From positions 1-64,000 of the forward strand of contig DATIWF010000118.1 of NCBI GenBank assembly GCA_035519535.1: DNA of 64,000 nucleotides, in the 5' to 3' direction. The notes below the pieces were generated by a model. The model worked only from the letters and a program-made list of their open reading frames with translations. It made no database searches and was not told where the DNA came from. The first letter of the stretch is position 1. Each line of letters opens with the position of its first letter. Position numbers and translations under genes: made by a program. Of the stretch, positions 34,567 through 43,800 are shown piece by piece. This DNA is from DATEGZ01 sp035519535. Its GTDB lineage: Bacteria; Acidobacteriota; Vicinamibacteria; Vicinamibacterales; SCN-69-37.

Positions 34567-37251
34567 ATGGACTGGCACCGCTGGGTGCGTGAGGCGCTGC
34601 CGGCCGTCACCGGGGACGACCGCCGGGACCACGAGATCCGGGACGAGCTGGCGCAGCACTGTGCGGATCGGTACGCCGATCTTCTGGCGAGCGGCGCGTC
34701 GCATGAGGTCGCCCTCGCGCGGGTGCGCGACGAAATTCGCGCGGCCGCCGGCCGGGCGGCCTCGATACGCGCCGCCGTGGATCCGCTCGCAGGCCGCGGC
34801 CTCGCCGCGAGGATTCGGCGCGGGCTCGCGCGCGGCCGTCAGGACGCGGGATTCGCCTGGCGCCAGCTCGTCCGCAGTCCGGGCGTCACCGCGGCGGCCG
34901 TCTCCACGCTGGCGCTCGCGATTGGCGCCGTGACGGCCATCTTCACCGTCGTCAACGGCGTGCTGCTGCGGCCCCTGCCGTACCCGCAGCCCGAGGCCCT
35001 GGTGGCGGTGTGGGAAGTCTCGCCGCGCGGGAACGATCACAACGTCGTCTCCACCGGCAACTACCTCGACTGGCGCGACCGCGCGACGTCCTTCAGCGCG
35101 CTCGGTGCGTTCGGCGGCGAGTTCGACGCGGCCCTGACGGGCACCGGCGAGCCGCGCCGGATCCGGGCGGAGGCCTTCACGCCGGAGGTGTTCGAGGTCC
35201 TGGGCGCGCCGCCCGCGCGCGGCCGCTTCTTCACCGCCGAGGACGTCGAGCCCAATCGGCCGCTCGTCGCCGTCGTGAGCGATCGATTCTGGCGCACGGA
35301 GCTCGGCGGGGATCTCGCGGTGCTCGACCGCGCGCTCGTGATTGACGGCCAGCGCTACCGCGTCATCGGCGTCCTGCCGCGCGTGACCGCGCTGCCCGGA
35401 CCGAACGTCGACGTCGTGCTGCCGCGCGGATTTCAGGCGACGGATCGCGACGAACGACGCTCTCACAACCTCCTCGTCACGGGCCGCCTCAAGGCAGGGG
35501 TCACCGTCGAGGCCGCGGCCAGCGAGATGCGCGCGATCGCAGCGGCCCTGACCGTCGAGCATCCCACGGATCTGACCAACTGGGGCGTGAACGTCGTCCC
35601 GGCCCATGCCGACGTCGTCCGATCGGTGCGCCCGCTGCTGTCGGTCTTGATGGGCGTCGTCGTGGTCGTGCTCCTCATCGCATGCGCGAACCTCGCGAAT
35701 CTCCAGCTCGCGCGGTCGTCGGGCCGCCGCGCCGAGATGGCGCTTCGGTCCGCCATGGGCGCCGATCGCCGGCGGCTGTTTGCGCAGCTGCTGACGGAGA
35801 GCCTCGTGCTCTCGGTCGTCGGCGGCGCGATCGGCATCGGTCTGGTCGTCGTCTTGATCGACGCGATTCTGGCTGCGGCGCCGCCGGACATTCCGTTTCT
35901 CGACGTCGTGACCATCGACTGGCCGGTCCTCGGAATCGCCGTCTTCTCGACGATGGGCAGCGCCGTGCTGATCGGCGTGCTGCCGGCGCTGCAGGCCTCG
36001 CGGACCCACCCCGGCGGGATGCTGCACGGCAGCCGCGTTCACACCGACCGCCGTCAGGGCAGGCTGAGGCTCGCGCTCGTGACCGTGCAGGTGGCGCTTG
36101 CGCTCGTGTTGCTCGTCGGCGCCGCGCTGCTCGCGCGCAGCTTCTGGCAGCTCCACCGCGTCGACTACGGCTTCGATCCGACCCGTCTTCTGGCGGTGCA
36201 GCTCGACCTGCCGCGCGTGCGCTACGCTGACGGTCCGGCGCAGATCGCGTTCTACACGTCGCTCGTCGATCAGTTGAATCGCGTGCCCGGTGTCGTCGCG
36301 GCCGCCGGGACCTCCGGCATGCCCGGCGATCGCAATGCCCAGACATTCAGCTTCGCGATCGAAGGGCGTCCGTCCTCCAATCCGTCGGGGCGTGAAGATC
36401 CGGTGCCGCTGCAGGCGGTGACGCCGGGCTACTTCGAGACGATGCGCATTCCGATCCTGCGGGGGCGGGGCGTGACGCGCGACGACCGCGCCGGCAGCGC
36501 GCCCGTCGTCGTGATCAACGAAACGCTCGCACAGCGTCTCTGGCCAGGAGCGAATCCGGTCGGCCAGCGGATGTCGTTCCGGCCCGGCCAGCTGCCGTGG
36601 CTCGAGATCGTGGGCGTCGTCGGCGACACCCACGACCAGGGGCTCGATCGATCGAGCCCGCCGACGGTCTACGTCCCGTACGCGCAGAAGGCGCCGGCCT
36701 GGAGCTGGTTGAGCTGGCAGACGCTCGTGCTTCGCACGGCCGGGCCGCCTGAAGCCGTCGTGCCGGCGGTTCGCGCGGCGGTGCGCGCGATCGATCCCGG
36801 CTTGCCCTTGCTGAAAGTCACGACGATCGACGCGGTGTTCGCCGCGAACGACGCGCGGCTCCGGTTCGCGATGCAGTTGGTGGGCGCGTTCGCCGGTCTG
36901 GCCCTGCTGCTGGGCGCGGTGGGCATCTACGGCGTGCTGTCGTGCGGCGTCTCGGAGCGCCGGCAGGAGATCGGCGTCCGCATCGCGCTCGGCGCCGGCC
37001 CGGGCCAGGTCGTGTCGGCGGTCATGCGCGCGGTGCTGCTGTTCGGCGCGGCCGGAGTGGCGATCGGGATCGTCATCGCGGTCGTCGCGACGCGCATCCT
37101 CAAGGCGCTGCTGTTTCAGGTTGAGCCGACCGATCCGATCACATATGCCGCGATGGCGGCGCTGCTGCTGGTCGTTGCGGCGCTGGCCGGATGGATGCCT
37201 GTGCGGCGCGCGCTCGCACTGGACCCGGTCGACGTCCTCCGCGAGAGCTGA
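34567..37251 (+). CDS. ADOP-type (MacB-like) duplicated ABC permease
   Basis: 894 residues, second PadR-linked copy. The N-terminal prefix domain (MDWHRWVREALPAV, then EIRDELAQHCADRYADLLAS) differs from that of the copy at 17157. Helices and MacB domains occur in duplicate: TAAAVSTLALAIGAVTAIFT, then GVVVVVLLIACANLANLQLA with RRAEMALRSAMGADRRRLF, and later LVTVQVALALVLLVGAALLA and GLALLLGAVGIYGVLSCGVS with RRQEIGVRIALGAG. No ATPase or periplasmic adaptor gene is near. Its stop directly abuts the stop of the convergent Lgt-fusion gene. Confidence 0.93.
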   Translation: MDWHRWVREALPAVTGDDRRDHEIRDELAQHCADRYADLLASGASHEVALARVRDEIRAAAGRAASIRAAVDPLAGRGLAARIRRGLARGRQDAGFAWRQLVRSPGVTAAAVSTLALAIGAVTAIFTVVNGVLLRPLPYPQPEALVAVWEVSPRGNDHNVVSTGNYLDWRDRATSFSALGAFGGEFDAALTGTGEPRRIRAEAFTPEVFEVLGAPPARGRFFTAEDVEPNRPLVAVVSDRFWRTELGGDLAVLDRALVIDGQRYRVIGVLPRVTALPGPNVDVVLPRGFQATDRDERRSHNLLVTGRLKAGVTVEAAASEMRAIAAALTVEHPTDLTNWGVNVVPAHADVVRSVRPLLSVLMGVVVVVLLIACANLANLQLARSSGRRAEMALRSAMGADRRRLFAQLLTESLVLSVVGGAIGIGLVVVLIDAILAAAPPDIPFLDVVTIDWPVLGIAVFSTMGSAVLIGVLPALQASRTHPGGMLHGSRVHTDRRQGRLRLALVTVQVALALVLLVGAALLARSFWQLHRVDYGFDPTRLLAVQLDLPRVRYADGPAQIAFYTSLVDQLNRVPGVVAAAGTSGMPGDRNAQTFSFAIEGRPSSNPSGREDPVPLQAVTPGYFETMRIPILRGRGVTRDDRAGSAPVVVINETLAQRLWPGANPVGQRMSFRPGQLPWLEIVGVVGDTHDQGLDRSSPPTVYVPYAQKAPAWSWLSWQTLVLRTAGPPEAVVPAVRAAVRAIDPGLPLLKVTTIDAVFAANDARLRFAMQLVGAFAGLALLLGAVGIYGVLSCGVSERRQEIGVRIALGAGPGQVVSAVMRAVLLFGAAGVAIGIVIAVVATRILKALLFQVEPTDPITYAAMAALLLVVAALAGWMPVRRALALDPVDVLRES

Positions 37252-39180
37252 TCAGTCCGCCCGCGCGAGGCGCGAGAATCTGCGGTTCGAGCGCGGCAGG
37301 TCGATGCCCATCGCGACGCCCGTCAGGACGCCCGCGGCCGCGGCGCCGGCCGCGATTGGCCACGAGAACGGCGTGAAGCCCGCCGGCGCGGCCGGGATTG
37401 GCAGCGTCGTGCACCAGATGCCCGCCAGCACTGACGCCATCGCGATCCACTGATAGCTGTGGAGCCCCGCGATGACCGGCGTCTGCGGCTCCGCGCGATA
37501 GCCCTCCTCGACGAAGCGCGCCAGCCCGCCGAGCATGAGGTACACGCCAATCACGAGGACGTTCGGCGCGCCGAGAAAGCGCAGCCTCAGGAGGATTGCC
37601 GCGATCACCAGGTTGCCGGCGATCGAGTAGAGCGGCGTCGGATGAAGCGGCTGATGGTCGAGATGCGCGATCTGCGTGACACGCGATCGACGATGGTGAT
37701 ACCTGATGCCGACCAGTGCCGTCGCGGGACCGCCGTGACAGCAGCCCTGCACGAGACAACGCAGACGTCCGAGGGCCTGAATCCACGGCGCAGCCAGGGC
37801 CAGCCCCGCGAGCATGGTCGTGATCGGCACGCCAAACCAGGGCGCTGCCGCCGCGCCGATGGCACCCCCGATCGCACCGCCGTACCAGCCAAACGGCCGC
37901 AGCAGCGTTGACGATCCCTCGAGGACCTGCGCCCACACGCCCGCCCCGGCCACGACGCAAATCAGCATCCACCACGCGGCGGTCGTGGCGCCTTCAGGCA
38001 GCGCCAGCGCCAGGACGACGAATCCCGCCGCCGCGGCCGCCGCCGCATACGCGCCGTGGTTGATCACGCGGATTGGTCCGATCCTCCATTCACGCCACGA
38101 ATTGGCGAGCGCTTCGGTGCGTGCGCGAATCCATCCCCACGTGGCGGACGGATCGCGGAGAGGGAGATAGAGCAGCATCGCCGCGCCGACCTCGATGAGC
38201 GTGTGCATACCGGTCGTCAGACAGCTCAGCGTGATCGCCAGTGCCCACATCCATCCGATCCAGCGATTCGGCCACGCGGTGGCGGCGAGCATCGCCCACA
38301 GCACATGAAAAGCGGGAAAGGCGGCGACGCCGACCGAGTGGCCCTGCTCGAACGCCAGGAGCCGGCCGACCGCGGTCGCCGGCACGAAGGCACGGTTCGC
38401 GGCGACGACGGGAATCGTGAGCCAGCACAGGCTGACGATGACGGTCGCGATCGATCCGCTGACGGCGAAGCGCCGCAGCGATCGCCCGGACGCCGCGACC
38501 ACGACGGTCAGCGGAATGAAGATGTAGGCCGTGACGTAGAGCAGCTCGGTCCACTGCCACACGGGCCACGTGCGCTCGAACGACAGCGCGGTCTCGAAGA
38601 CGTCGGGCGCGCGTCCGATCGCCTGCGCGGCGAACCACGTGCCGAGCCACGGGATCAGCACCCAGACGACGACCGCCGCGCGCTGCACGATCGCCGGCGC
38701 GTCATCGGTGCCGCGCGGCAGCGAGAGCAAGGGCGGCCGCAGCGCGTCTGGTCCGAAACGCCGGAGAAGATCCGGGCGCTCGAAGCCGAAGACGAGCGCA
38801 GTGGCAGCAAGTGCGGCGATCGGCGTCACGAGCCAGAGGCCGCTCGCCGATCCCGTCGCGATTGCGATGCCGGCGCACGCGAGGCCGAAGCCGATGTACA
38901 TCGGATTGCGAATCCAGCGGTACACGCCTTCGCGCACGAACCGCGGCGGCGGGAACGCGTTCATCGGCAATCCGCGGCCGTGGAGCATCAACGCTCGCGC
39001 GCCCGCGGCCACGAGCGCGAGGCCGGCGAGACCGAGCGCCACGCCGGCGGGCGCCGAGTGGATCGCCCTCAGCGGCACGACGCCTTCCGTCGCGTGCGCC
39101 CACCACACCAGCAGCGTCGGGACGCCCGCGACGAAGATCGCGCCGTACGACGCGCGCAGGAGCCACCCGCGGATCGTCAC
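37252..39180 (-). CDS. Triple membrane fusion: ICMT-like methyltransferase, PAP2-like domain, Lgt-like domain
   Basis: 642 residues, almost wholly hydrophobic. Residues 1-150 match isoprenylcysteine/phospholipid methyltransferases (FVREGVYRWIRNPMYIG at 82-98). Residues about 165-340 resemble a PAP2/inositolphosphorylceramide-synthase unit (EQGHSVGVAAFPAFHVLWAM with the His, then TGMHTLIEV, where the usual Asp is Glu). Residues about 400-640 are Lgt-like (GRLRCLVQGCCHGG, LHPTPLYSIAGN, GGLARFVEEGYRAEP), corresponding to the prolipoprotein diacylglyceryl transferase core. A lipid-handling role is likely; whether it modifies lipoproteins is open. GTG 39180 overlaps the upstream stop as GTGA. Confidence 0.82.
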   Translation of the reverse strand: MTIRGWLLRASYGAIFVAGVPTLLVWWAHATEGVVPLRAIHSAPAGVALGLAGLALVAAGARALMLHGRGLPMNAFPPPRFVREGVYRWIRNPMYIGFGLACAGIAIATGSASGLWLVTPIAALAATALVFGFERPDLLRRFGPDALRPPLLSLPRGTDDAPAIVQRAAVVVWVLIPWLGTWFAAQAIGRAPDVFETALSFERTWPVWQWTELLYVTAYIFIPLTVVVAASGRSLRRFAVSGSIATVIVSLCWLTIPVVAANRAFVPATAVGRLLAFEQGHSVGVAAFPAFHVLWAMLAATAWPNRWIGWMWALAITLSCLTTGMHTLIEVGAAMLLYLPLRDPSATWGWIRARTEALANSWREWRIGPIRVINHGAYAAAAAAAGFVVLALALPEGATTAAWWMLICVVAGAGVWAQVLEGSSTLLRPFGWYGGAIGGAIGAAAAPWFGVPITTMLAGLALAAPWIQALGRLRCLVQGCCHGGPATALVGIRYHHRRSRVTQIAHLDHQPLHPTPLYSIAGNLVIAAILLRLRFLGAPNVLVIGVYLMLGGLARFVEEGYRAEPQTPVIAGLHSYQWIAMASVLAGIWCTTLPIPAAPAGFTPFSWPIAAGAAAAGVLTGVAMGIDLPRSNRRFSRLARAD

Positions 39181-39953
39181 CACGTGACCTCTTCGAACAC
39201 GCTCCAGCCGGAATCGACAGCCGTGCCCGCCACCAGAAGCCGGCTCGGCGCGACCATCTTGTGCTCGAACATCGCCGCCATTCGACCGGCGATCGGCTTG
39301 GAGAACTGCGGGAGGCGATCGATCACGCGTGAGAGCGCGGGCCGCGCGCACAGGTCGCGCGGCGTGCCCAGCTCGAGCCGCGCCTCGTCGCGCAACCCGA
39401 TCACGCCGCTCGCGTCGAGCGAGGCCGACGGCTGTTCGGTACCATCGAGCCAGACCAGGCGGCGCATATCCGATCCGCGCCACTCGATCCACACCACGGA
39501 GTGCGTCTCGGATGCGTGCCGTCCCCAGCGAAGCGCGTTGAAGGGCAGGTCCCACGGCGGAATCGTCAGCGTCAGCTGCTCGACATAGCCAATGCCGCGG
39601 TAGCGGCCCGCTTTCAGCTCGATGCTCGCCCGCGCCGCCGGCATTACGCACGTCCACGTGATGCCGCCCGCGGCAGACTCGAGCAGCGGCTTGTGGATCG
39701 GCGCCGCCAGTCGCTCCCAGCGCGCCGTGATACCAAGCGACCGTTGCTTCCAGACAAGGCGATCGCCGTCGGCGCTTGGCTGCTCCGTCTGCCCGAACAC
39801 ACTGGTCTCATCCGGCGGTTGCCCGGGCATCGATCGGAGCACTGATGCGTAGCCAAGCCCCACGCGTCCCCACGTCAATCGCGCCGCATAGGCGACGACG
39901 ACGACGCCATCGTCGGTCACGAGGTCGAGGTACCACTTGGACAGGTGGAACAT
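39177..39953 (-). CDS. Conserved protein, possibly lipocalin-like (CrtC/AttH type)
   Basis: 258 residues, no signal peptide or helices. The beta-rich sequence (KWYLDLVTDDGVVVVAYAAR at the start, GIGYVEQLTLTIPPWDLPFN and WGRHASETHSVVWIEWRG in the second half) recalls the two-lobed carotenoid-hydratase/AttH lipocalin-like fold, which often begins with 'WYxDxxxDDG' and has a similar centre. This is a tentative fold guess. It is translationally coupled (GTGA) to the ICMT-PAP2-Lgt fusion, so it may bind or isomerise the lipid substrate of that enzyme. Confidence 0.6.
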   Translation of the reverse strand: MFHLSKWYLDLVTDDGVVVVAYAARLTWGRVGLGYASVLRSMPGQPPDETSVFGQTEQPSADGDRLVWKQRSLGITARWERLAAPIHKPLLESAAGGITWTCVMPAARASIELKAGRYRGIGYVEQLTLTIPPWDLPFNALRWGRHASETHSVVWIEWRGSDMRRLVWLDGTEQPSASLDASGVIGLRDEARLELGTPRDLCARPALSRVIDRLPQFSKPIAGRMAAMFEHKMVAPSRLLVAGTAVDSGWSVFEEVTW

Positions 39954-39990
39954 CGGGAGCCGGGGGTATCATCACTCCCCGGGGGCAACG

Positions 39991-40461
39991 ATGAGAAGTG
40001 GTTGGACGAGCCGGATGTGTGGTGCGCTGGCGGCGTGTGCGTTGACCGTGCCGTTGTCGGCCGGCCAGACGATCAAGCCCGACGCGATGGGCTTCATCGT
40101 CGTCCAGCCGGACGACGTCAAGTTCGCAGAAGGCGCGCAGAGCCAGGTGACGATCGCGGGCGATCCGAGCAAACCCGGGATCTACGTCATTCGCATCCGC
40201 TTCGCACCCGGTCAGTTCAGCCGCCCTCACTTCCACGATCAGGATCGCTACGTCACGGTGATCAAGGGCACCTGGTGGGTCGCGCTGGGGCCCGAGGCGG
40301 ACGTGTTCGATCCCGCGAAGACCAAGCCGATGAAAGCCGGGAGCATCATCAAGCATCCCGCCGGCAGCCATCACTACGACGGCGCCAAGGACGAGGAAGC
40401 CATCGTGCAGATCATCGGCATGGGGCCGGTGAAGACGACGCAGATCGCGGGAGGATGGTAG
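39991..40461 (+). CDS. Exported cupin-domain protein
   Basis: 156 residues with a signal peptide (RMCGALAACALTVPLSAGQ). The cupin barrel has motif 1 as PGQFSRPHFHDQDRYVTVIKG, with two His and an acid at spacing H-F-H-D-Q-D, and motif 2 around KAGSIIKHPAGSHHYDGAKD with the third His. It is probably a periplasmic metal-binding protein; enzyme activity is unknown. I start at ATG 39991 for the signal peptide; the open frame reaches 39937, overlapping the divergent gene. Confidence 0.85.
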   Translation: MRSGWTSRMCGALAACALTVPLSAGQTIKPDAMGFIVVQPDDVKFAEGAQSQVTIAGDPSKPGIYVIRIRFAPGQFSRPHFHDQDRYVTVIKGTWWVALGPEADVFDPAKTKPMKAGSIIKHPAGSHHYDGAKDEEAIVQIIGMGPVKTTQIAGGW

Positions 40462-40500
40462 GGCAGAAGGCAGAAGGCAGAGGGCAGAGGGCAGAGGGCC
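40462..40500. repeat. 7-bp-period tandem repeat (GGCAGAA/GGGCAGA)
   Basis: The gap between cupin and methyltransferase genes is a near-perfect run of six heptads: GGGCAGA, AGGCAGA, AGGCAGA, GGGCAGA, GGGCAGA, GGGCCTG. It is the cleanest heptad tract in the window and ends right at the GTG start of the next gene. Confidence 0.85.
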
Positions 40501-40501
40501 T

Positions 40502-41140
40502 GTGAACGACAAAGCCCACTGGGACACGATCTACCGAACGAAGCAGCCACACGGCGTGAGCTGGTTCCAGCGCGAAGCGCGCGTCTCGCTCGATTTGATT
40601 CGACGCGTCGCGCCTGCGACGACGAGCGCGATCATCGACGTTGGCGGCGGGGCCTCCACACTCGCGGACGGGCTGCTCGCTTCGGGCTACACGTCGCTCA
40701 CGATTCTCGATCTCTCCACCGTGGCGCTCGAGCAAGCCCGGGCGCGCCTGGGCCGTGACGCCGCGCGCGTGATCTGGAGAGCGGACGACGTGCTAACCGC
40801 CGATCTGCCGCGCGGAGCATTCGACGTGTGGCACGACCGGGCGGTGTTCCACTTTCTGACGTCCGCGGCGGATCGGGCCCGGTACGTCGAACAGGCGCGC
40901 CACGCGGTGCACGAGGGTGGGCACGCCCTCGTCGCCACGTTCGCTCACGACGGTCCGACGCGTTGCAGCGGACTGAGTGTGGCCCGCTACACGGCCGACG
41001 CCCTCTACAGCCAGTTCGGCGCCGGCTTCCGGTTGCTCGAGAGCGTCCGCGAAGAGCACATCACGCCGACGGGCATCCGGCAGGCCTTCGTCTATTGCCT
41101 GTGCCGGCGCGAAGCGGTCGCGACGCCGTCTGCGGCGTAG
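40502..41140 (+). CDS. Class I SAM-dependent methyltransferase
   Basis: 212 residues starting at GTG 40502. N-terminal HWDTIYRTKQPHGVSWFQRE is a hallmark of the thiopurine/tellurite-resistance-like methyltransferases. SAM motifs are SAIIDVGGGASTLADGLLAS, SLTILDLSTVALEQARARLG and WRADDVLTADLPRGAFDVWHDRAVFHFL. The substrate is not known. The region before the start is only repeat DNA with no clear ribosome-binding site except GAGGG in the repeat. Confidence 0.87.
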   Translation: MNDKAHWDTIYRTKQPHGVSWFQREARVSLDLIRRVAPATTSAIIDVGGGASTLADGLLASGYTSLTILDLSTVALEQARARLGRDAARVIWRADDVLTADLPRGAFDVWHDRAVFHFLTSAADRARYVEQARHAVHEGGHALVATFAHDGPTRCSGLSVARYTADALYSQFGAGFRLLESVREEHITPTGIRQAFVYCLCRREAVATPSAA

Positions 41141-41141
41141 C

Positions 41142-41447
41142 ATGCACGCCGCCGTACGCCATTCAATCGTCGTACTCGGCATCGCGATCGTCGGCGCGCC
41201 GGTCGCGGTCGTCGTCACGCTGCTCTTGCTGCCGTTCTGGCGCTGGCTCGAGGAGACGTCCGGGATTGAATCCGTCGGGCACTCGGGCCCGGCCGATTGG
41301 TGCTTCATGACGGTCTACGCACTGTGCCTGCTCGTGGCCGGTGCGTGGTATGCCGCGTGGGCTAGTCGGCTTTCAGCACGCTCGCCGGATCGGTTCGCGA
41401 AGCGCGGCGAGCAGGATGCCACACGGCCGCGAGACCAACTACGCTGA
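41142..41447 (+). CDS. Small two-helix membrane protein
   Basis: 101 residues. Two helices (HSIVVLGIAIVGAPVAVVVT and CFMTVYALCLLVAGAWYAAW) flank the conserved-looking loop LPFWRWLEETSGIESVGHSG. ATG 41142 follows the methyltransferase stop by one base. The last 28 residues are antisense to the end of the convergent ADOP permease (86-base overlap from 41362) and lack the look of a natural tail, so the original 3' end may have been lost. Function unknown. Confidence 0.6.
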   Translation: MHAAVRHSIVVLGIAIVGAPVAVVVTLLLLPFWRWLEETSGIESVGHSGPADWCFMTVYALCLLVAGAWYAAWASRLSARSPDRFAKRGEQDATRPRDQLR

Positions 41448-43800
41448 GGAGTGCGGCGACTGGCAGGTACGTCACAGGATCCGTTGCGGTAAGACCGACG
41501 AGCGAACCGGTCATGGCCTGGGTAGCAATCAACGCGAGCGGCGCGCCCACCGCCAGGCCCGCGCCAATGAGCCGCGCTCCTTGCCGAAGCACGTGGCGAA
41601 TCAAGTCGGCGGGCTCTGCCCCGAGCGCCAGGCGGACGCCGAACTCCCGCTGCCGCGACGCCACGACAAACGCCATCACGGCGTACAGGCCCGTCAGGCT
41701 CAGCGCCAGCCCAAACAAGCCGAGCGTGCCGATGAGCGCGACCATGAACCGTGGTTCGTAGAGCGCGAACCCCATGTGCTGGTCCAGCGTGATCATCTGG
41801 AGCGTCGGCAGCCTGGGGTCGAGGTCGCGCAGAATTAGTCTGACGGCGGGCGCGATCAATCCGGGATCCCCAGCCGTCCGGATGACGATTGTGGGCTCGC
41901 TCGTCGGCATCTGCCCCAAGGCGAAGAACAGGTACGGATCCGGTGGCTCCGTCAGGCTCAAATACTTGCCGGTCTCCGCGACGCCCACGATCGTGAACGC
42001 ACCAGATGGCCCTGGTCCGAGCACCCGCAGGGTCCGGCCGATCGGTGACTCGTTCGGCCAGTACCGCCGAGCCATCGCTTCGTTGACCACGACGACCTTC
42101 GGATCCGACGCAGTGATCCGTGACGCGAATCCCGATCCCTCGATGATGCGCGTTCCCATGGTCTCGAAGTAGTTGGGCAGGACGCTGTTGAAGTGGATGC
42201 TCGGCGGCAGGTCAGGGCGGTCGGCGGCTCGGGGAAGGTCGACGTCCTTTGCCGCACCGCCGCCGTCCGGACTGAGCGGGACGCGCCGCGCCGCGGTGAC
42301 GCCGGTCACGCCGGGTGTTGCGCCGAGGCGCGCGAGGAGGTCGTCGAGCAGGCGCTGCGTCCCGGGCATGTCATAGCCCGCGACGCCCGGCTCGACGGTC
42401 ACGACAAGACCCTGCTTGGCCTCAAAGCCGGGCGAGAGCCGTTCGACGTTCCAGAGGCTTCGAAGCAGCAGCGCGCCGGCCACGAGCAGCGCGAACGACA
42501 CGGCGACTTGCGCCGTCACCAGGCCCCGGCGAGCCAGCAGGCGACCGAGCCCGAGCCGATCGGACGGCGTGCCCTTGATGGGCTCGGTGAGATTCACGCG
42601 CGTGGCCGAGAGCGCAGGCCAGACGCCGAACGCGAGCACAGTCGCGATCGAGGCAGCGAACGTCGCGACGACGACCCGCACGTCGAATCGAAAGTCCAGG
42701 TTCAGCGGCAGCGCAGCGGGCGGCACGAGCGAGGGGAGCAGGCGGATGAGCACCCAGGCCTCCGCCAGCCCTAGAGCGGCGCCGCCCAGAGCCAGCGCGA
42801 CGCTCTCCACCAGCAGTTGCCGCACGAGCACGCCGCGGGTCGCGCCGAGCGCGGTGCGGACGGCGAGTTCGCGACGACGCGCCGCCAGACGGCTGAGCAG
42901 CAGGCCCGCCACGTTTGCGCACCCGACGAGGATGACGACGTCCACGAGCGCCCAAAGCACCAGGCTGGCGCCGGCAAGCCTTCCGACGCGGACTTCGTGT
43001 TCGTCGCGGGCGAGCAACGACACGTCGCCACGGGCGTCCGGAAACTCCCGTCGAAGGGACGCCGTCGCAGCCGCAACCTGGCTTTTCAGCTGCTCGAGCG
43101 ACTGGTCCGGCCCTCGCCGCGCGAGCAGCGTGAACACGCGCTCCTTCGCGCCGCTCCGGGTCCACGCGTCGTCGCTCATTCGCAGGAGCTGCGACCACGT
43201 GCGAACCGGCACCCAGACCTCCGGAGAGACGAACGGCCGGAACCCGGTGAAGTCCGCTGGCAGGATCCCGATGACCGTGGCGGGGAAGCCGTTGAGCTCG
43301 ATCGAGCGCCCCACGATCGCGCGATCCGCTCCGAACCGCGTGCGCCACGACCGATCGGACAGGACAACGACCGGTGGCGAACCGGGCCGATCGTCGGCCG
43401 CCTCGATTGACCGGCCGATGGGGCACGTGACACCTGCCACCGGGAAGAAGTCGGCGGTCACGACACCTGTCAAGACAACTGCCGGCGCTTCGCCCGGCGT
43501 GCCCAGCGCACTGCCTCGTATCGCATAGCCGGCCAGGCGCGTGAATCCACCCAGGGACCGCCGCACGGCCTCGAAGTCCGCATGCGAGGCCACCCCAGAG
43601 GTCTCGCGACCGACGTTGAGGTTGATCTGGACGAGCTGTTCGGGAGACGCAATGGGCAGCGGCCGAAACCCGAGCGCGTCGAGGACGCTGACCAGGCTGG
43701 CGGCGGCAGCCAGGCCGAGCGAGAGCGACAGCGCCGCCACGATGGCGAACCCCGGTGTCCGCCGGAGCGATCGGAGGCCGAGTTTGAGGTCAGCCCACAT
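41362..43800 (-). CDS. ADOP-type (MacB-like) permease without prefix domain
   Basis: 812 residues. It begins directly with the membrane module (MWADLKLGLRSLRRTPGFAI, then VAALSLSLGLAAAASLVSVL), lacking the prefix domain of the other two copies. FtsX modules are seen twice: DVVILVGCANVAGLLLSRLA with RRRELAVRTALGATRGVL, and VTAQVAVSFALLVAGALLLR to LFGLALSLTGLYAVMAFVVA with RQREFGVRLALGAEPADL. There is no adjacent padR. It is the third such permease in 27 kb, and its codon use looks like its neighbours. Substrate unknown. Confidence 0.92.
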   Translation of the reverse strand: MWADLKLGLRSLRRTPGFAIVAALSLSLGLAAAASLVSVLDALGFRPLPIASPEQLVQINLNVGRETSGVASHADFEAVRRSLGGFTRLAGYAIRGSALGTPGEAPAVVLTGVVTADFFPVAGVTCPIGRSIEAADDRPGSPPVVVLSDRSWRTRFGADRAIVGRSIELNGFPATVIGILPADFTGFRPFVSPEVWVPVRTWSQLLRMSDDAWTRSGAKERVFTLLARRGPDQSLEQLKSQVAAATASLRREFPDARGDVSLLARDEHEVRVGRLAGASLVLWALVDVVILVGCANVAGLLLSRLAARRRELAVRTALGATRGVLVRQLLVESVALALGGAALGLAEAWVLIRLLPSLVPPAALPLNLDFRFDVRVVVATFAASIATVLAFGVWPALSATRVNLTEPIKGTPSDRLGLGRLLARRGLVTAQVAVSFALLVAGALLLRSLWNVERLSPGFEAKQGLVVTVEPGVAGYDMPGTQRLLDDLLARLGATPGVTGVTAARRVPLSPDGGGAAKDVDLPRAADRPDLPPSIHFNSVLPNYFETMGTRIIEGSGFASRITASDPKVVVVNEAMARRYWPNESPIGRTLRVLGPGPSGAFTIVGVAETGKYLSLTEPPDPYLFFALGQMPTSEPTIVIRTAGDPGLIAPAVRLILRDLDPRLPTLQMITLDQHMGFALYEPRFMVALIGTLGLFGLALSLTGLYAVMAFVVASRQREFGVRLALGAEPADLIRHVLRQGARLIGAGLAVGAPLALIATQAMTGSLVGLTATDPVTYLPVAALLSVVGLAAVWHPARRASRTDPASVLKAD

